DNA of 64,000 nucleotides, from assembly GCF_034008635.1 (NCBI RefSeq), contig NZ_CP125378.1:3655501-3719500 (forward strand), in the 5' to 3' direction. This DNA comes from Pseudomonas sp. P8_229. Its GTDB lineage: Bacteria; Pseudomonadota; Gammaproteobacteria; Pseudomonadales; Pseudomonadaceae. A program made the position numbers and the translations under genes. The notes below the pieces were generated by a model. It did no database searches, was not told where the DNA came from, and was given only the letters and a program-made list of their open reading frames with translations. Shown here in pieces: positions 1-7,587 of the stretch (position 1 is the stretch's first letter; every line of letters begins with the position of its first letter).

Positions 1-521
1 GTGCCGAGCAGGAAGAAGCGCTTGGCGCTGCCGCCTTCTTCGCTCATCAGATATTCCACCGCCGGGATCGCTTGCTGGTTCGGCGCGGCGCCGGTGTAGA
101 ACACGTTCGGCGACATCTCTTCGCCTTCATATTGCACCGGGTAGAACAGCAGGCCGTTGAGCTCTTCGAACACCGGCAGCACCGATTTGCGCGACACCGA
201 GGTCCAGCAACCGAACACCACTGCGACCTTGTCCTGGGTCAGCAACTGCCGGCCCTTTTCGGCGAACAGCGGCCAGTTCGATGCTGGATCAACCACCACC
301 GGCTCAAGCATCTTGCCGTTGACGCCGCCCTTGGCGTTGATCTCGTCAATGGTCATCAGCGCCATGTCTTTGAGCGACGTTTCGGAGATCGCCATGGTTC
401 CGGACAACGAATGCAGAATCCCCACCTTGATGGTCTCGGCAGCCTGGACAGTCCAGGTCATGCCCATCGCGGCAATAGATGCCGTGAATGTGAAAGCCTT
501 GATCAAACTGCGACGCTTCAT
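1..521 (-). CDS. urtA: Urea ABC transporter substrate-binding protein UrtA (C-terminal part outside the window)
   Basis: Periplasmic receptor that delivers urea (or short amides) to the UrtBCDE transporter. About 173 N-terminal codons are inside the window and the reading frame runs off the left edge. The protein starts [10 protein letters not shown], followed by a hydrophobic signal segment ending near QAAE, then the mature start [18 protein letters not shown], which is the beginning of the branched-chain amino acid/urea binding-protein fold. Further on, [19 protein letters not shown] and [12 protein letters not shown] match UrtA specifically rather than LivK. In PAO1 urtABCDE lies just beyond retS, which fits this position. 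A GG-N10-GC sigma-54 element lies 65-80 bases upstream of the start, as expected for a nitrogen-controlled operon. Confidence 0.9.
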   Translation of the reverse strand, partial: MKRRSLIKAFTFTASIAAMGMTWTVQAAETIKVGILHSLSGTMAISETSLKDMALMTIDEINAKGGVNGKMLEPVVVDPASNWPLFAEKGRQLLTQDKVAVVFGCWTSVSRKSVLPVFEELNGLLFYPVQYEGEEMSPNVFYTGAAPNQQAIPAVEYLMSEEGGSAKRFFLLG

Positions 522-584
522 TGTGCGATCTCCATGAGCATTTAATTTTTCTGGTTGGCAGATACGGACGACTGAAGGTGTGTT

Positions 585-602
585 GTGCAAGGGCTGTGCC
601 CG
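585..602 (-). promoter_or_regulatory. Sigma-54 (RpoN) promoter element for urtA
   Basis: Read on the minus strand, the sequence GGGCACAGCCCTTGCACA contains GG, ten bases, then GC, and resembles the RpoN consensus TGGCAC-N5-TTGC with one mismatch at the first base. It faces urtA and ends about 65 bases before the ATG, a normal distance. Urea transport genes are commonly under NtrC/RpoN control; that link is inference from the family. I did not identify an NtrC enhancer site with confidence. Confidence 0.6.
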
Positions 603-740
603 GTCGGGATCGGGCAGGGACATCTCGGTTTAGAGCGGTTGCGCGTTGGCAGGGCGCACCATGAAGGAACGCGGGCGGAGCGTTGGTGCAGATGGCCGCG
701 CCAGATTGGGGCGCGATTTCAAGGGCGACATTGTCCCCTA

Positions 741-825
741 TAGGAGTGAGCCTGCTCGCGATAGCGTTCTGTCATCCGCATTGATGTCGAATGTGTCGCC
801 GTCATCGCGAGCAGGCTCACTCCTA
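741..825. repeat. Inverted pair of REP sequences (REPIN-like)
   Basis: TAGGAGTGAGCCTGCTCGCG at 741-760 is repeated in inverse orientation at 804-825, leaving a loop of about 40 bases. This is the REP type with a GCCTGCTCGCGA core common in fluorescent pseudomonads. Together with the urtA promoter it accounts for most of the 324-base gap between urtA and the permease; I see no gene in the gap. Confidence 0.8.
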
Positions 826-844
826 CAAGTTGATCTGTGTTGGA

Positions 845-1855
845 TCAGCGGCGGCGCATGAGGCCGATGAAGAACACGCCGCCGATGGCAGCGGTGGCGA
901 CGCCGATGGGCAGGTCTTCCGGCGCGATCAGGGTCCGGGCGGCGACATCGACCCACACCAGGAACAGGCTGCCGAGCAGCACACAGGCTGGCAGCAGGCG
1001 GCGATGTTCGGCGCCGACCAGGCGCCGGGCAATGTGCGGCACCATCAGCCCGACAAAACCGATCGAGCCGCTGATCGACACCAGCACGCCGGTCATCAAC
1101 GAGGCGATCACAAACACCCGTAAACGCACCGACCGGGCATTCAGGCCGAGGGTCACGGCGGTCTGCTCGCCAGCCATCAGTGCGTTCAGCGGTCGGGCCA
1201 TACCCAACAGCAAACCGAGGCCAAGCAGCACGCTCAGCGCCGGCACCGCCAGCAGTTCCCAGCGTGCCAGGCCGAGGCCGCCGAGCATCCAGAACATCAC
1301 CGCCGAGCTGGCGCGGTGGTCGCCCATGAACAGCAGCAGGTTGGCGATCGCCATCATCACGAACGACACCGCCACACCGCATAACAGCAATCGGTCGCTG
1401 TCGAGCCGGCCCTGACGGTTGGCAATGCCCAGCACCAGAAACATGCTCAGCAACGCACCGATGAACGCGGCAATCGGCAAGGTCAGCAGGCCAACGATTT
1501 CACCAATGTGTAGCACCACGATCACCGCGCCCAACGTCGCGCCGGAAGTGACGCCGAGCAGGTGCGGATCGGCCAGTGGATTGCGCGTCACCGCTTGCAG
1601 CACCGCGCCGATCAATGCCAGCCCGGCACCGACCAATGCCCCGAGCAACATGCGCGGCACGCGGATCAGCCAGACAATGTGTTCCTGCCCGGCGCTCCAG
1701 CTCACGTCGCCGACGCCGAAGGCCTTGTGCAGCAGAATCCGCCACACCACCTCCACCGGCACCCGCGCCGGACCAAAGCCGAGCGACACCACGCATGACA
1801 CCAGCAACACGGCGCCGAGGACGGTCAGCAACAGGGCGTAGCGACGGTCGATCAT
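845..1855 (-). CDS. FecCD-type iron/metallophore ABC transporter permease
   Basis: Inner-membrane permease of 336 residues for a siderophore, heme or cobalamin-type importer. The protein is almost entirely hydrophobic segments (about ten), starting with YALLLTVLGAVLLVSCVVSL, and carries the family segment GFVGLMVPHIARRLVG near residue 280, which contacts the ATPase. Length is typical of BtuC/FecCD proteins. Its start overlaps the stop of the binding-protein gene by four bases (ATGA), and that gene in turn overlaps the ATPase gene, so the three are one transcription unit in the order ATPase, binding protein, permease. The transported ligand cannot be told from the sequence. Confidence 0.88.
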   Translation of the reverse strand: MIDRRYALLLTVLGAVLLVSCVVSLGFGPARVPVEVVWRILLHKAFGVGDVSWSAGQEHIVWLIRVPRMLLGALVGAGLALIGAVLQAVTRNPLADPHLLGVTSGATLGAVIVVLHIGEIVGLLTLPIAAFIGALLSMFLVLGIANRQGRLDSDRLLLCGVAVSFVMMAIANLLLFMGDHRASSAVMFWMLGGLGLARWELLAVPALSVLLGLGLLLGMARPLNALMAGEQTAVTLGLNARSVRLRVFVIASLMTGVLVSISGSIGFVGLMVPHIARRLVGAEHRRLLPACVLLGSLFLVWVDVAARTLIAPEDLPIGVATAAIGGVFFIGLMRRR

Positions 1856-2799
1856 TCGCCGTGGAACCCCTTGGCCAGGGTTTGCACCGCCAGCACGTTA
1901 TCGATCCCCGGCGTGGCCTGCACGTAAGGGATGACGATGAAACGCTGGTTCTTGATCGCGTCCACTGACTGCAGCGCAGGGTTCTTCAGCAGGAATTCGA
2001 TCTTCTGCTCGGCGGTGATTTCGCTGTAGTCGACGATCACGATCACCTGCGGATTGCGTTCGACCACGGTTTCCCAGTTGACCCGGGTCCAGCTCGCGTC
2101 GACGTCATCGAGAATGTTGCGCCCACCGGCGGCATCGATCAGCGCTTGCGGCATGCCGAGGCGGCCGGAGGTCATGGCGCGGTCTTCGCCGCTGTCGTAG
2201 AGGAACACTCGCGGCTTGTCGGCGGGCAGGTCTTTGCGGATTTCGGCGACCTGCTGCTGCATGTCGGCGATCAGCGCGTTGGCGCGATCCTGTACGTCGA
2301 AGATCTTCCCGAGGTTGCGCAGGTCGTTGTAGGTGTCCTCCAGCGTCGCCGCCGGGCGCTTCATCACGAAGGCGCAGGATTCGGTCAGTTCATACACGTT
2401 GATGCCCAGCGGTTGCAGGGTATGCGGGGTGAGATCACCGCCGACGCGCATGCCGTAATCCCAGCCGGCGAAGAAGAAATCGACGTTGGCGTTGAGCAGG
2501 GTTTCCACCGACGGATATTTCGCGGCCAGCTCCGGCAAACCATCGAGCAGCGACTGCATCTGGGGCGTTACCGACTTCCAGCCACTGACGCCGCTGTACC
2601 CGGCCATGCGCGGCTTGAGACCGAGGGCGAGCATCATCTGGGTCATGTTGATGTCGTGACTGACCGCATGCTTCGGCGCCTCGCTGAAGCTCACTTCGCG
2701 GTTGCAGCTATGAATGGTCAGCGGGTATTTCGTGGCTTCGGCCAGGGCTTGGGCACTGCACAACAAAAGAGCGACGCAAAGCAGGGAACGCACAGTCAT
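1852..2799 (-). CDS. Periplasmic metallophore-binding protein of an ABC transporter
   Basis: A 315-residue binding protein of the BtuF/FepB class. It begins with a signal peptide MTVRSLLCVALLLCSAQALA with no lipobox cysteine, so it should be soluble in the periplasm. The mature part starts TKYPLTIHSCNREVSFSEAP and contains the conserved segment FDVQDRANALIADMQ in the helical linker, then VNWETVVERNPQVIVIVDYS. The first lobe has Met-rich and His residues (AVSHDINMTQMM), which may or may not touch the ligand. It lies between the ATPase and permease genes with four-base overlaps on both sides. Iron-siderophore is the default guess; another metal chelate or a corrinoid remains possible. Confidence 0.82.
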   Translation of the reverse strand: MTVRSLLCVALLLCSAQALAEATKYPLTIHSCNREVSFSEAPKHAVSHDINMTQMMLALGLKPRMAGYSGVSGWKSVTPQMQSLLDGLPELAAKYPSVETLLNANVDFFFAGWDYGMRVGGDLTPHTLQPLGINVYELTESCAFVMKRPAATLEDTYNDLRNLGKIFDVQDRANALIADMQQQVAEIRKDLPADKPRVFLYDSGEDRAMTSGRLGMPQALIDAAGGRNILDDVDASWTRVNWETVVERNPQVIVIVDYSEITAEQKIEFLLKNPALQSVDAIKNQRFIVIPYVQATPGIDNVLAVQTLAKGFHGE

Positions 2800-3584
2800 G
2801 GTCGGGTTATCCAGGTGATTCGCGGGTAGCCGTGGAGGGGGTGGGAATCGATCAAGGCTTCGACACCGAACACGCCGCGCAACAGTTCAGTGGTGAGCAC
2901 CTCTTGCGGCGTACCGCTGGCGACGATGTGCCCGTGGTTGATCACGTAGAGTCGGTCACAGAACGCGGCGGCCAGATTCAGATCGTGGATGCTGGCGAGG
3001 GTGCCGATCTGCAGGCGCTTGACCAGTTGCAGCAGCTCGAGTTGATAACGCGGGTCGAGGTGGTTGGTCGGCTCGTCGAGGATCAGCAGTTGCGGTTGCT
3101 GAGTCAGGGCGCGGGCGAGGATCACTCGCTGTTTTTCACCGCCGGAAAGGGTGGCGAACGCGTGGTCTTCGAAGCCGTCGAGGCCGACTGATTTGAGCGC
3201 TTGCGTCGCAAGATTGCGATCTTCCTGCGTGTCACCATCGAACAGGCCTTTGTGTGGTGTACGGCCCATGGCGACAACCTCTTCGACGGTCAGGCCGAAG
3301 GCATCGGGGAATTCCTGCAGGACCACGGCGATGCGTTGTGCGCACCAGCGTGAGGACTGCTTCCACACGTTGTGGTGATCGAGTCTGACCTCGCCGCTTT
3401 CCGGCTGGCTGAAGCGATAGGCACAGCGCAGCAGGCTGGTCTTGCCGCTGCCGTTGGGGCCGATCAGACCGACAAACTCACCGGCGGCCACCTGCAACGA
3501 GGCGTCACGCAGCTGGAACTGGTGATGGCAGTGGCCGTGGCCCATAGGTGTCCAGGCGAGGTTGGCGAGGTTTAGCGAGGTCAT
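2796..3584 (-). CDS. ABC transporter ATP-binding protein, FecE/BtuD type
   Basis: Cytoplasmic ATPase that energises the adjacent importer. Walker A is GPNGSGKTS at about residues 42-50, the signature is LSGGEKQRVILARAL and Walker B is LLILDEPTNHLD. The order and spacing are those of FecE-type ATPases. A short His-rich stretch, GHGHCHHQ at about residues 15-22, precedes Walker A and is unusual for this class. I take the ATG at 3584 because AGGA lies close upstream; a GTG directly before it (3587) is also possible. The gene is first in the ATPase-binding protein-permease operon. A REP pair separates it from the receptor gene upstream. Confidence 0.88.
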   Translation of the reverse strand: MTSLNLANLAWTPMGHGHCHHQFQLRDASLQVAAGEFVGLIGPNGSGKTSLLRCAYRFSQPESGEVRLDHHNVWKQSSRWCAQRIAVVLQEFPDAFGLTVEEVVAMGRTPHKGLFDGDTQEDRNLATQALKSVGLDGFEDHAFATLSGGEKQRVILARALTQQPQLLILDEPTNHLDPRYQLELLQLVKRLQIGTLASIHDLNLAAAFCDRLYVINHGHIVASGTPQEVLTTELLRGVFGVEALIDSHPLHGYPRITWITRP

Positions 3585-3610
3585 CACATTCCTGAGTTCA
3601 GTAAATCATT

Positions 3611-3741
3611 TGTGGCGAGGGGATTTATCCCCGATCGGCGGCGAAGCCGTCGCAAACCGATGAATACGGTCTTCTGATAAACGGTGATTACAGGTTTTGG
3701 GACCGCTGCGCGGTCCATCGGGGATAAATCCCCTCACCACA
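3611..3741. repeat. Inverted repeat pair, GGGGATTTATCCCC type
   Basis: TGTGGCGAGGGGATTTATCC at 3611-3630 recurs inverted at 3717-3741 (GGGATAAATCCCCTCACCACA). This is a second class of extragenic repeat, different in sequence from the GCTTGCTCGCGA class found elsewhere in the window. It fills the 170-base gap between receptor and ATPase genes and could act as a transcript boundary. Confidence 0.75.
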
Positions 3742-3756
3742 AGAGTGTTTCAACTT

Positions 3757-5880
3757 TTAAAAGGTGTAATCCGCGGTGACGAAGAACGATCTCGGCTCGC
3801 CGAGAATCCATTGCTGGCCCTCATTGTATTGGCTTTGCGCGTACTGGCGGTCAAACAGATTGTTCACTTGCAGGCCCAGCGTGGTATTGCGCAAGGCTTG
3901 CCACGACAGCGTGGCATCGACCACGGTGTAGCTTGGCAGCTCGTTGCGGTTGGCCATGTCGGCGTAGCGCGCATCGACATAGCGCACGCCGGCGCCGGCC
4001 TTCAGGTCATCGCTCAGTTTTTTGTTCAGCCACAGATTGGCGGTGCGCCGGGGCACGTCCACCGGGCGGTTGCCGTTGTACGAAAGGGTTTGCCCGTTGA
4101 CCACCTCGGAGAAATCATCGTACTTGGCCTGCACAATCGCGGCGTTGGCCTGCAGTTGCCAGGCGTGGGGCAATTGCAGGTCGAGGCTGGCTTCCAGGCC
4201 ATTGGACGATTGCTGACCGACTTGCTGCTTGAGCGTCGGGTTGCCCGGATCGTCCGTCAGCAGCTTCTTTTTGACGATGCGATAGGCCGCCAGGGTGAAC
4301 TCGCCGCGCTGATCCCAGAACAACTGTTTCATGCCGATCTCGGTCTGGCGTGCGGTCGACAAGTCGTACTGCTGCTGGCTCGGGCTCAGGGAGATCAGGC
4401 CGCCGATGCCGTCGGTGCTGGTCGCGACCTGCCCGTAGAACGAAGTGTCGGGCGTCAGCGCAAACACCAGTCCGGCCTTCCAGTTGTTACCGGTCAGGGT
4501 CTTGTCGCTCTGGCTGCCGTCGATCAGATTGTTGCGATCAACGTGCACGTAATCGCGGCGCACACCGGTCACCAGCGACCAGCGTTCGCTCAGTTGCGTA
4601 CGGTTTTCGGCGAACAGCGACATCTGTTTCGTGGTGCTGTCGAACTGATCGCGGTACGGATTGGCGCTTGCGAAATAGCCCGGCTGCGGGTGATACAGGT
4701 CCAGCGCCTGGCCGTTCGGCAACACGTCGTTGAACGGCGAGTTGCTGTTGAGCTGGAAGCGGATGCGGTTGTAATCGACACCGGTCACGGTCTGGCTGTC
4801 GAGGTCGAACAGCGAGTGCTTGAAGGTGAAGGTCTGGCGGTCGCCGACCTGCTCCTGCTTGTGCCCGATACCGAAGTAGCCGCTGCGGCTCAATTGCCGG
4901 GTGTCGCGATCGAAGTTGTAGTTCTCGGCGTTCTGCCAGCGGCGCTGGGCCTTGAGGTAGTACAACTCGTTGCTGGCACTGAGCGCATCGTTGATCTGCC
5001 AGTCAGTGGTCAGACGCGTCCACTGATCGTTGTAGTGCTGCTGGTTGTCGCGCACGTTGTAGTTCTTGTTGCGCAGGCTGTCCTGCAACCGGCCGTTGAT
5101 CAGTGGCGTGCCGAAGTAGTTCTGTGGGCGCTGGTCACCGTAGTCGTGGGCGAAGGTGAAAGCCAGATCATCGGTAGCCTGCCAGCGCAGGGCGGCGCTG
5201 ATGAAGTCGCTGGAGGAGTCGCCGCGATCGATCCAGCCATTGCTGCGCAGACGATTGAGATTGAGGCGATAGCTCAGGGTGTCGGTCAGTGAGCCGCCGC
5301 TGTCGAACGCCTGCTGCTGGCGGTCATACGAGCCGTAGCCGACGCGCAGATGGTTTTCGATTTCACCGCTGAACGGCTTCTTCGGGATCACGTTGACCAC
5401 CGCACCGGTCGCGCCTTCGCCGTACAGCACTGAGGCCGGGCCGCGCAGCACGTCGACGCGCGCCACCGACCAGGTGTCGACCGGAAAGGTCACGGTGCCC
5501 ATGCCGGTGTACATGCGGTTGCCGTCATACAACTGCATCACCGAACTCTGCCCGGTAAAACCGCGCGCCTGCAACGAGGTGCCGCCATCGCCGGGAGTAC
5601 CGGTGCGGCTGATGCCGGTGCTGCGCGACACGGCGTCCTGCACGTTGCGATCGCCACGGGCACGCACTTGTTCGCCACTGAGGCTTTCGACACTGGCCGG
5701 GGTTTCCATGGCCGTGAGGTTCAGGCGTGAACCGGCGGTGGTCGGCGTGGTCAGGCTGAGGCTTTCGTCGTCCATGGCCGGTGCGCTGATCGTGCCGATA
5801 GGCAGCGTCAGCGGTTGGCTATCGGCATTGGCGTTGTTCAGGGCGAACAGGCAGAGGCTGGACAAGAGGTACTTGTTCAT
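3757..5880 (-). CDS. TonB-dependent siderophore/metallophore receptor
   Basis: Outer-membrane receptor of 707 residues that imports a metal chelate using TonB energy. A signal peptide MNKYLLSSLCLFALNNANA is followed by a plug domain with ESLSGEQVRARGDRNVQDA, TSLQARGFTG and RVDVLRGPASVLYGEGATGA, all typical of FhuA/FpvA-like receptors. The barrel ends in FVTADYTF, with the terminal Phe needed for insertion. I see no N-terminal signalling domain of the FpvA kind. The neighbouring ATPase, binding-protein and permease genes probably take the same ligand across the inner membrane. No convincing Fur box was found in the 150 bases upstream. Confidence 0.85.
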   Translation of the reverse strand: MNKYLLSSLCLFALNNANADSQPLTLPIGTISAPAMDDESLSLTTPTTAGSRLNLTAMETPASVESLSGEQVRARGDRNVQDAVSRSTGISRTGTPGDGGTSLQARGFTGQSSVMQLYDGNRMYTGMGTVTFPVDTWSVARVDVLRGPASVLYGEGATGAVVNVIPKKPFSGEIENHLRVGYGSYDRQQQAFDSGGSLTDTLSYRLNLNRLRSNGWIDRGDSSSDFISAALRWQATDDLAFTFAHDYGDQRPQNYFGTPLINGRLQDSLRNKNYNVRDNQQHYNDQWTRLTTDWQINDALSASNELYYLKAQRRWQNAENYNFDRDTRQLSRSGYFGIGHKQEQVGDRQTFTFKHSLFDLDSQTVTGVDYNRIRFQLNSNSPFNDVLPNGQALDLYHPQPGYFASANPYRDQFDSTTKQMSLFAENRTQLSERWSLVTGVRRDYVHVDRNNLIDGSQSDKTLTGNNWKAGLVFALTPDTSFYGQVATSTDGIGGLISLSPSQQQYDLSTARQTEIGMKQLFWDQRGEFTLAAYRIVKKKLLTDDPGNPTLKQQVGQQSSNGLEASLDLQLPHAWQLQANAAIVQAKYDDFSEVVNGQTLSYNGNRPVDVPRRTANLWLNKKLSDDLKAGAGVRYVDARYADMANRNELPSYTVVDATLSWQALRNTTLGLQVNNLFDRQYAQSQYNEGQQWILGEPRSFFVTADYTF

Positions 5881-6030
5881 CGGGGTGGTGAATCACTTCT
5901 TCAAAAGAAACCCCGCAGCTTTTGGCCGCGGGCAGAGTGGCAAATATGGGTTATACAGTAACACTAAAAAATGCCGGCGTATAAGAGCCGGCAGTTTAAA
6001 GAACTGTCTAAACCGCGCATCTCGCCTGTT

Positions 6031-7410
6031 TCATGATGAAGTTGAGGCAGATTCAGGTTGGCGCCCCAGGCGCGACAACAGCACTCGATCCAGCAACCAG
6101 ACCACCACCAGCGAAGCCCCCACCAGCGGAAAAATCACCGCCAGCACCAGCATGATCGCCACGCCGGTTTTCCATTTCGGCAGGTCATGACGTAGCGGCG
6201 GCACACCGAACTTGCCCTGTGGTCGGCGCTTCCACCAGATCACCACACCGCTGACGGCGCTGAGCAGAATCATCAGGCAGATCAGCAGCACGACGATCTG
6301 GTTGAAGGTGCCGAACATCTTGCCTTCATGCAGCATCACGCCGATTTCCGTGGCCCGTGCCACCGCGCCGTACTGCTCGAAACGCACATCGGCGAGGACT
6401 TTGCCGGTGTACTGATCGATGTGCAGGGTGGCGTCGTTGCGCGGGTCGTCGGCGAATACGGCAATGGTGAACACCCCGCTGGCGGTGGTCGGCAGGGTAA
6501 TGCTGTAGCCCGGCTCGACCTTGCGTTCAATCGCGATGTTCTGCACCTCTTGCAGGCTGATCGCGGGTGCGGCGGGGCCGTGTTGCATGCCGCCGTGGGC
6601 CATGTGCTCGGCATGGTCGCCGGACATCGGCATCGGCGTGTTTTCCATTGCCCATGGCACGGTCTGGCGCGCGGCGTTGTTGAGGCTGCCGGCCTCGATG
6701 TCGGAGGTCGGTACGTTGTTCCACATGGCGGCCGGGAACACGTTCCAGACCTGGGCGTACTGCTTGCCCCAGAAGCCGGTCCAGGTCATGCCGCTGAGCA
6801 GCATCACCAGCAGCAAGGCCGCGCCCCAAAACCCGGTGACCGCGTGCAGGTCACGCCACAACACCCGACCGCGACTGTTCAGCCGTGGCCACAAAATGCC
6901 GGCGGACTGACCTCGCGGCCACCACAGGAACACCCCCGACACCACCAGCACCACGCCCCAACCGGCGGCGAGTTCGATCAGGCGGTCACCGACCGTGCCG
7001 ATCATCAATTCGCCGTGAATGGCGCGGGCGACGGCTTGCAGATTCTGCTTGGCATCCTGCTCGCCAAGGATGTCGCCGTGGTACGGATCGATGAACACGT
7101 TGAGTTCATGACCTTCGTTCTTCACCACGAATTGCGCGCTGCGTTCGGCATTCGCCGGCGGCAGGTACTGGGTGATCTGGCCCTGTGGATAAGCGCTTTT
7201 CACCCGTTGCAGCAGCTCATCGGCCGACACCGTGTGATGCCCGGCCGGAACCTTGAGCAGGCTGCTGTACATCAGGGAATCGAGCTGCGGTTTGAACAGG
7301 TAGATGATGCCGGTCAGGGCCAGCATCACCATGAAAGGGGCGACGAAAAGACCGGCGTAAAAATGCCAGCGCCAGGCCGTGTTATAGAAGTTCGGTTTGG
7401 GCTTTTGCAT
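6031..7410 (-). CDS. PepSY-associated transmembrane protein with a Met/His-rich loop
   Basis: A 459-residue inner-membrane protein of the PiuB/PepSY_TM family, often found beside TonB receptors and proposed to act in reduction or uptake of metals. Membrane segments lie near residues 18-40 (FYAGLFVAPFMVMLALTG), 140-160, 190-215, 380-400 and 425-450. The large periplasmic part has the stretch MPMSGDHAEHMAHGGMQHG, rich in Met and His, which would suit copper. The ATG at 7410 is preferred because GGAG lies eight bases upstream; a GTG directly before it is the alternative. It sits between the siderophore-type receptor and the copper receptor; the Met/His loop suggests it belongs with the copper genes. 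The exact biochemical role of the family is uncertain. Confidence 0.82.
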   Translation of the reverse strand: MQKPKPNFYNTAWRWHFYAGLFVAPFMVMLALTGIIYLFKPQLDSLMYSSLLKVPAGHHTVSADELLQRVKSAYPQGQITQYLPPANAERSAQFVVKNEGHELNVFIDPYHGDILGEQDAKQNLQAVARAIHGELMIGTVGDRLIELAAGWGVVLVVSGVFLWWPRGQSAGILWPRLNSRGRVLWRDLHAVTGFWGAALLLVMLLSGMTWTGFWGKQYAQVWNVFPAAMWNNVPTSDIEAGSLNNAARQTVPWAMENTPMPMSGDHAEHMAHGGMQHGPAAPAISLQEVQNIAIERKVEPGYSITLPTTASGVFTIAVFADDPRNDATLHIDQYTGKVLADVRFEQYGAVARATEIGVMLHEGKMFGTFNQIVVLLICLMILLSAVSGVVIWWKRRPQGKFGVPPLRHDLPKWKTGVAIMLVLAVIFPLVGASLVVVWLLDRVLLSRLGRQPESASTSS

Positions 7411-7476
7411 CACGTGTGCTCCGCTTGGCTTGGATCTTTTAGTTGTTCTGTATCGGTAGCGTCATCGCTGCACTCC

Positions 7477-7566
7477 TGTGGGAGCGGGCTTGCTCGCGAA
7501 GACGGCGGCACGCTCAACATTGTTGGCGCCTGATACACCGTTTTCGCGAGCAAGCCCGCTCCCACA
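7477..7566. repeat. REP pair (REPIN), GCTTGCTCGCGA class
   Basis: TGTGGGAGCGGGCTTGCTCG begins at 7477 and is matched by its inverse ending at 7566. It occupies nearly the whole gap between the OprC-like receptor gene and the PepSY gene, so the two may not share all transcripts. Confidence 0.88.
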
Positions 7567-7587
7567 AAGGCAGGGTGTGCCTCTTTG

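Noticed and set aside
3697..5292. Open frame of 531 codons on the plus strand
   Set aside because: It lies opposite the TonB-dependent receptor gene, is a low-complexity Val/Ala/Gln-rich translation and shows no family motif; it is a by-product of the codon usage of the real gene.
5881..6030. Fur box before the siderophore-type receptor
   Set aside because: The A/T-rich stretch TATACAGTAACACTAAA has no match to the 19-base Fur pattern good enough to report.
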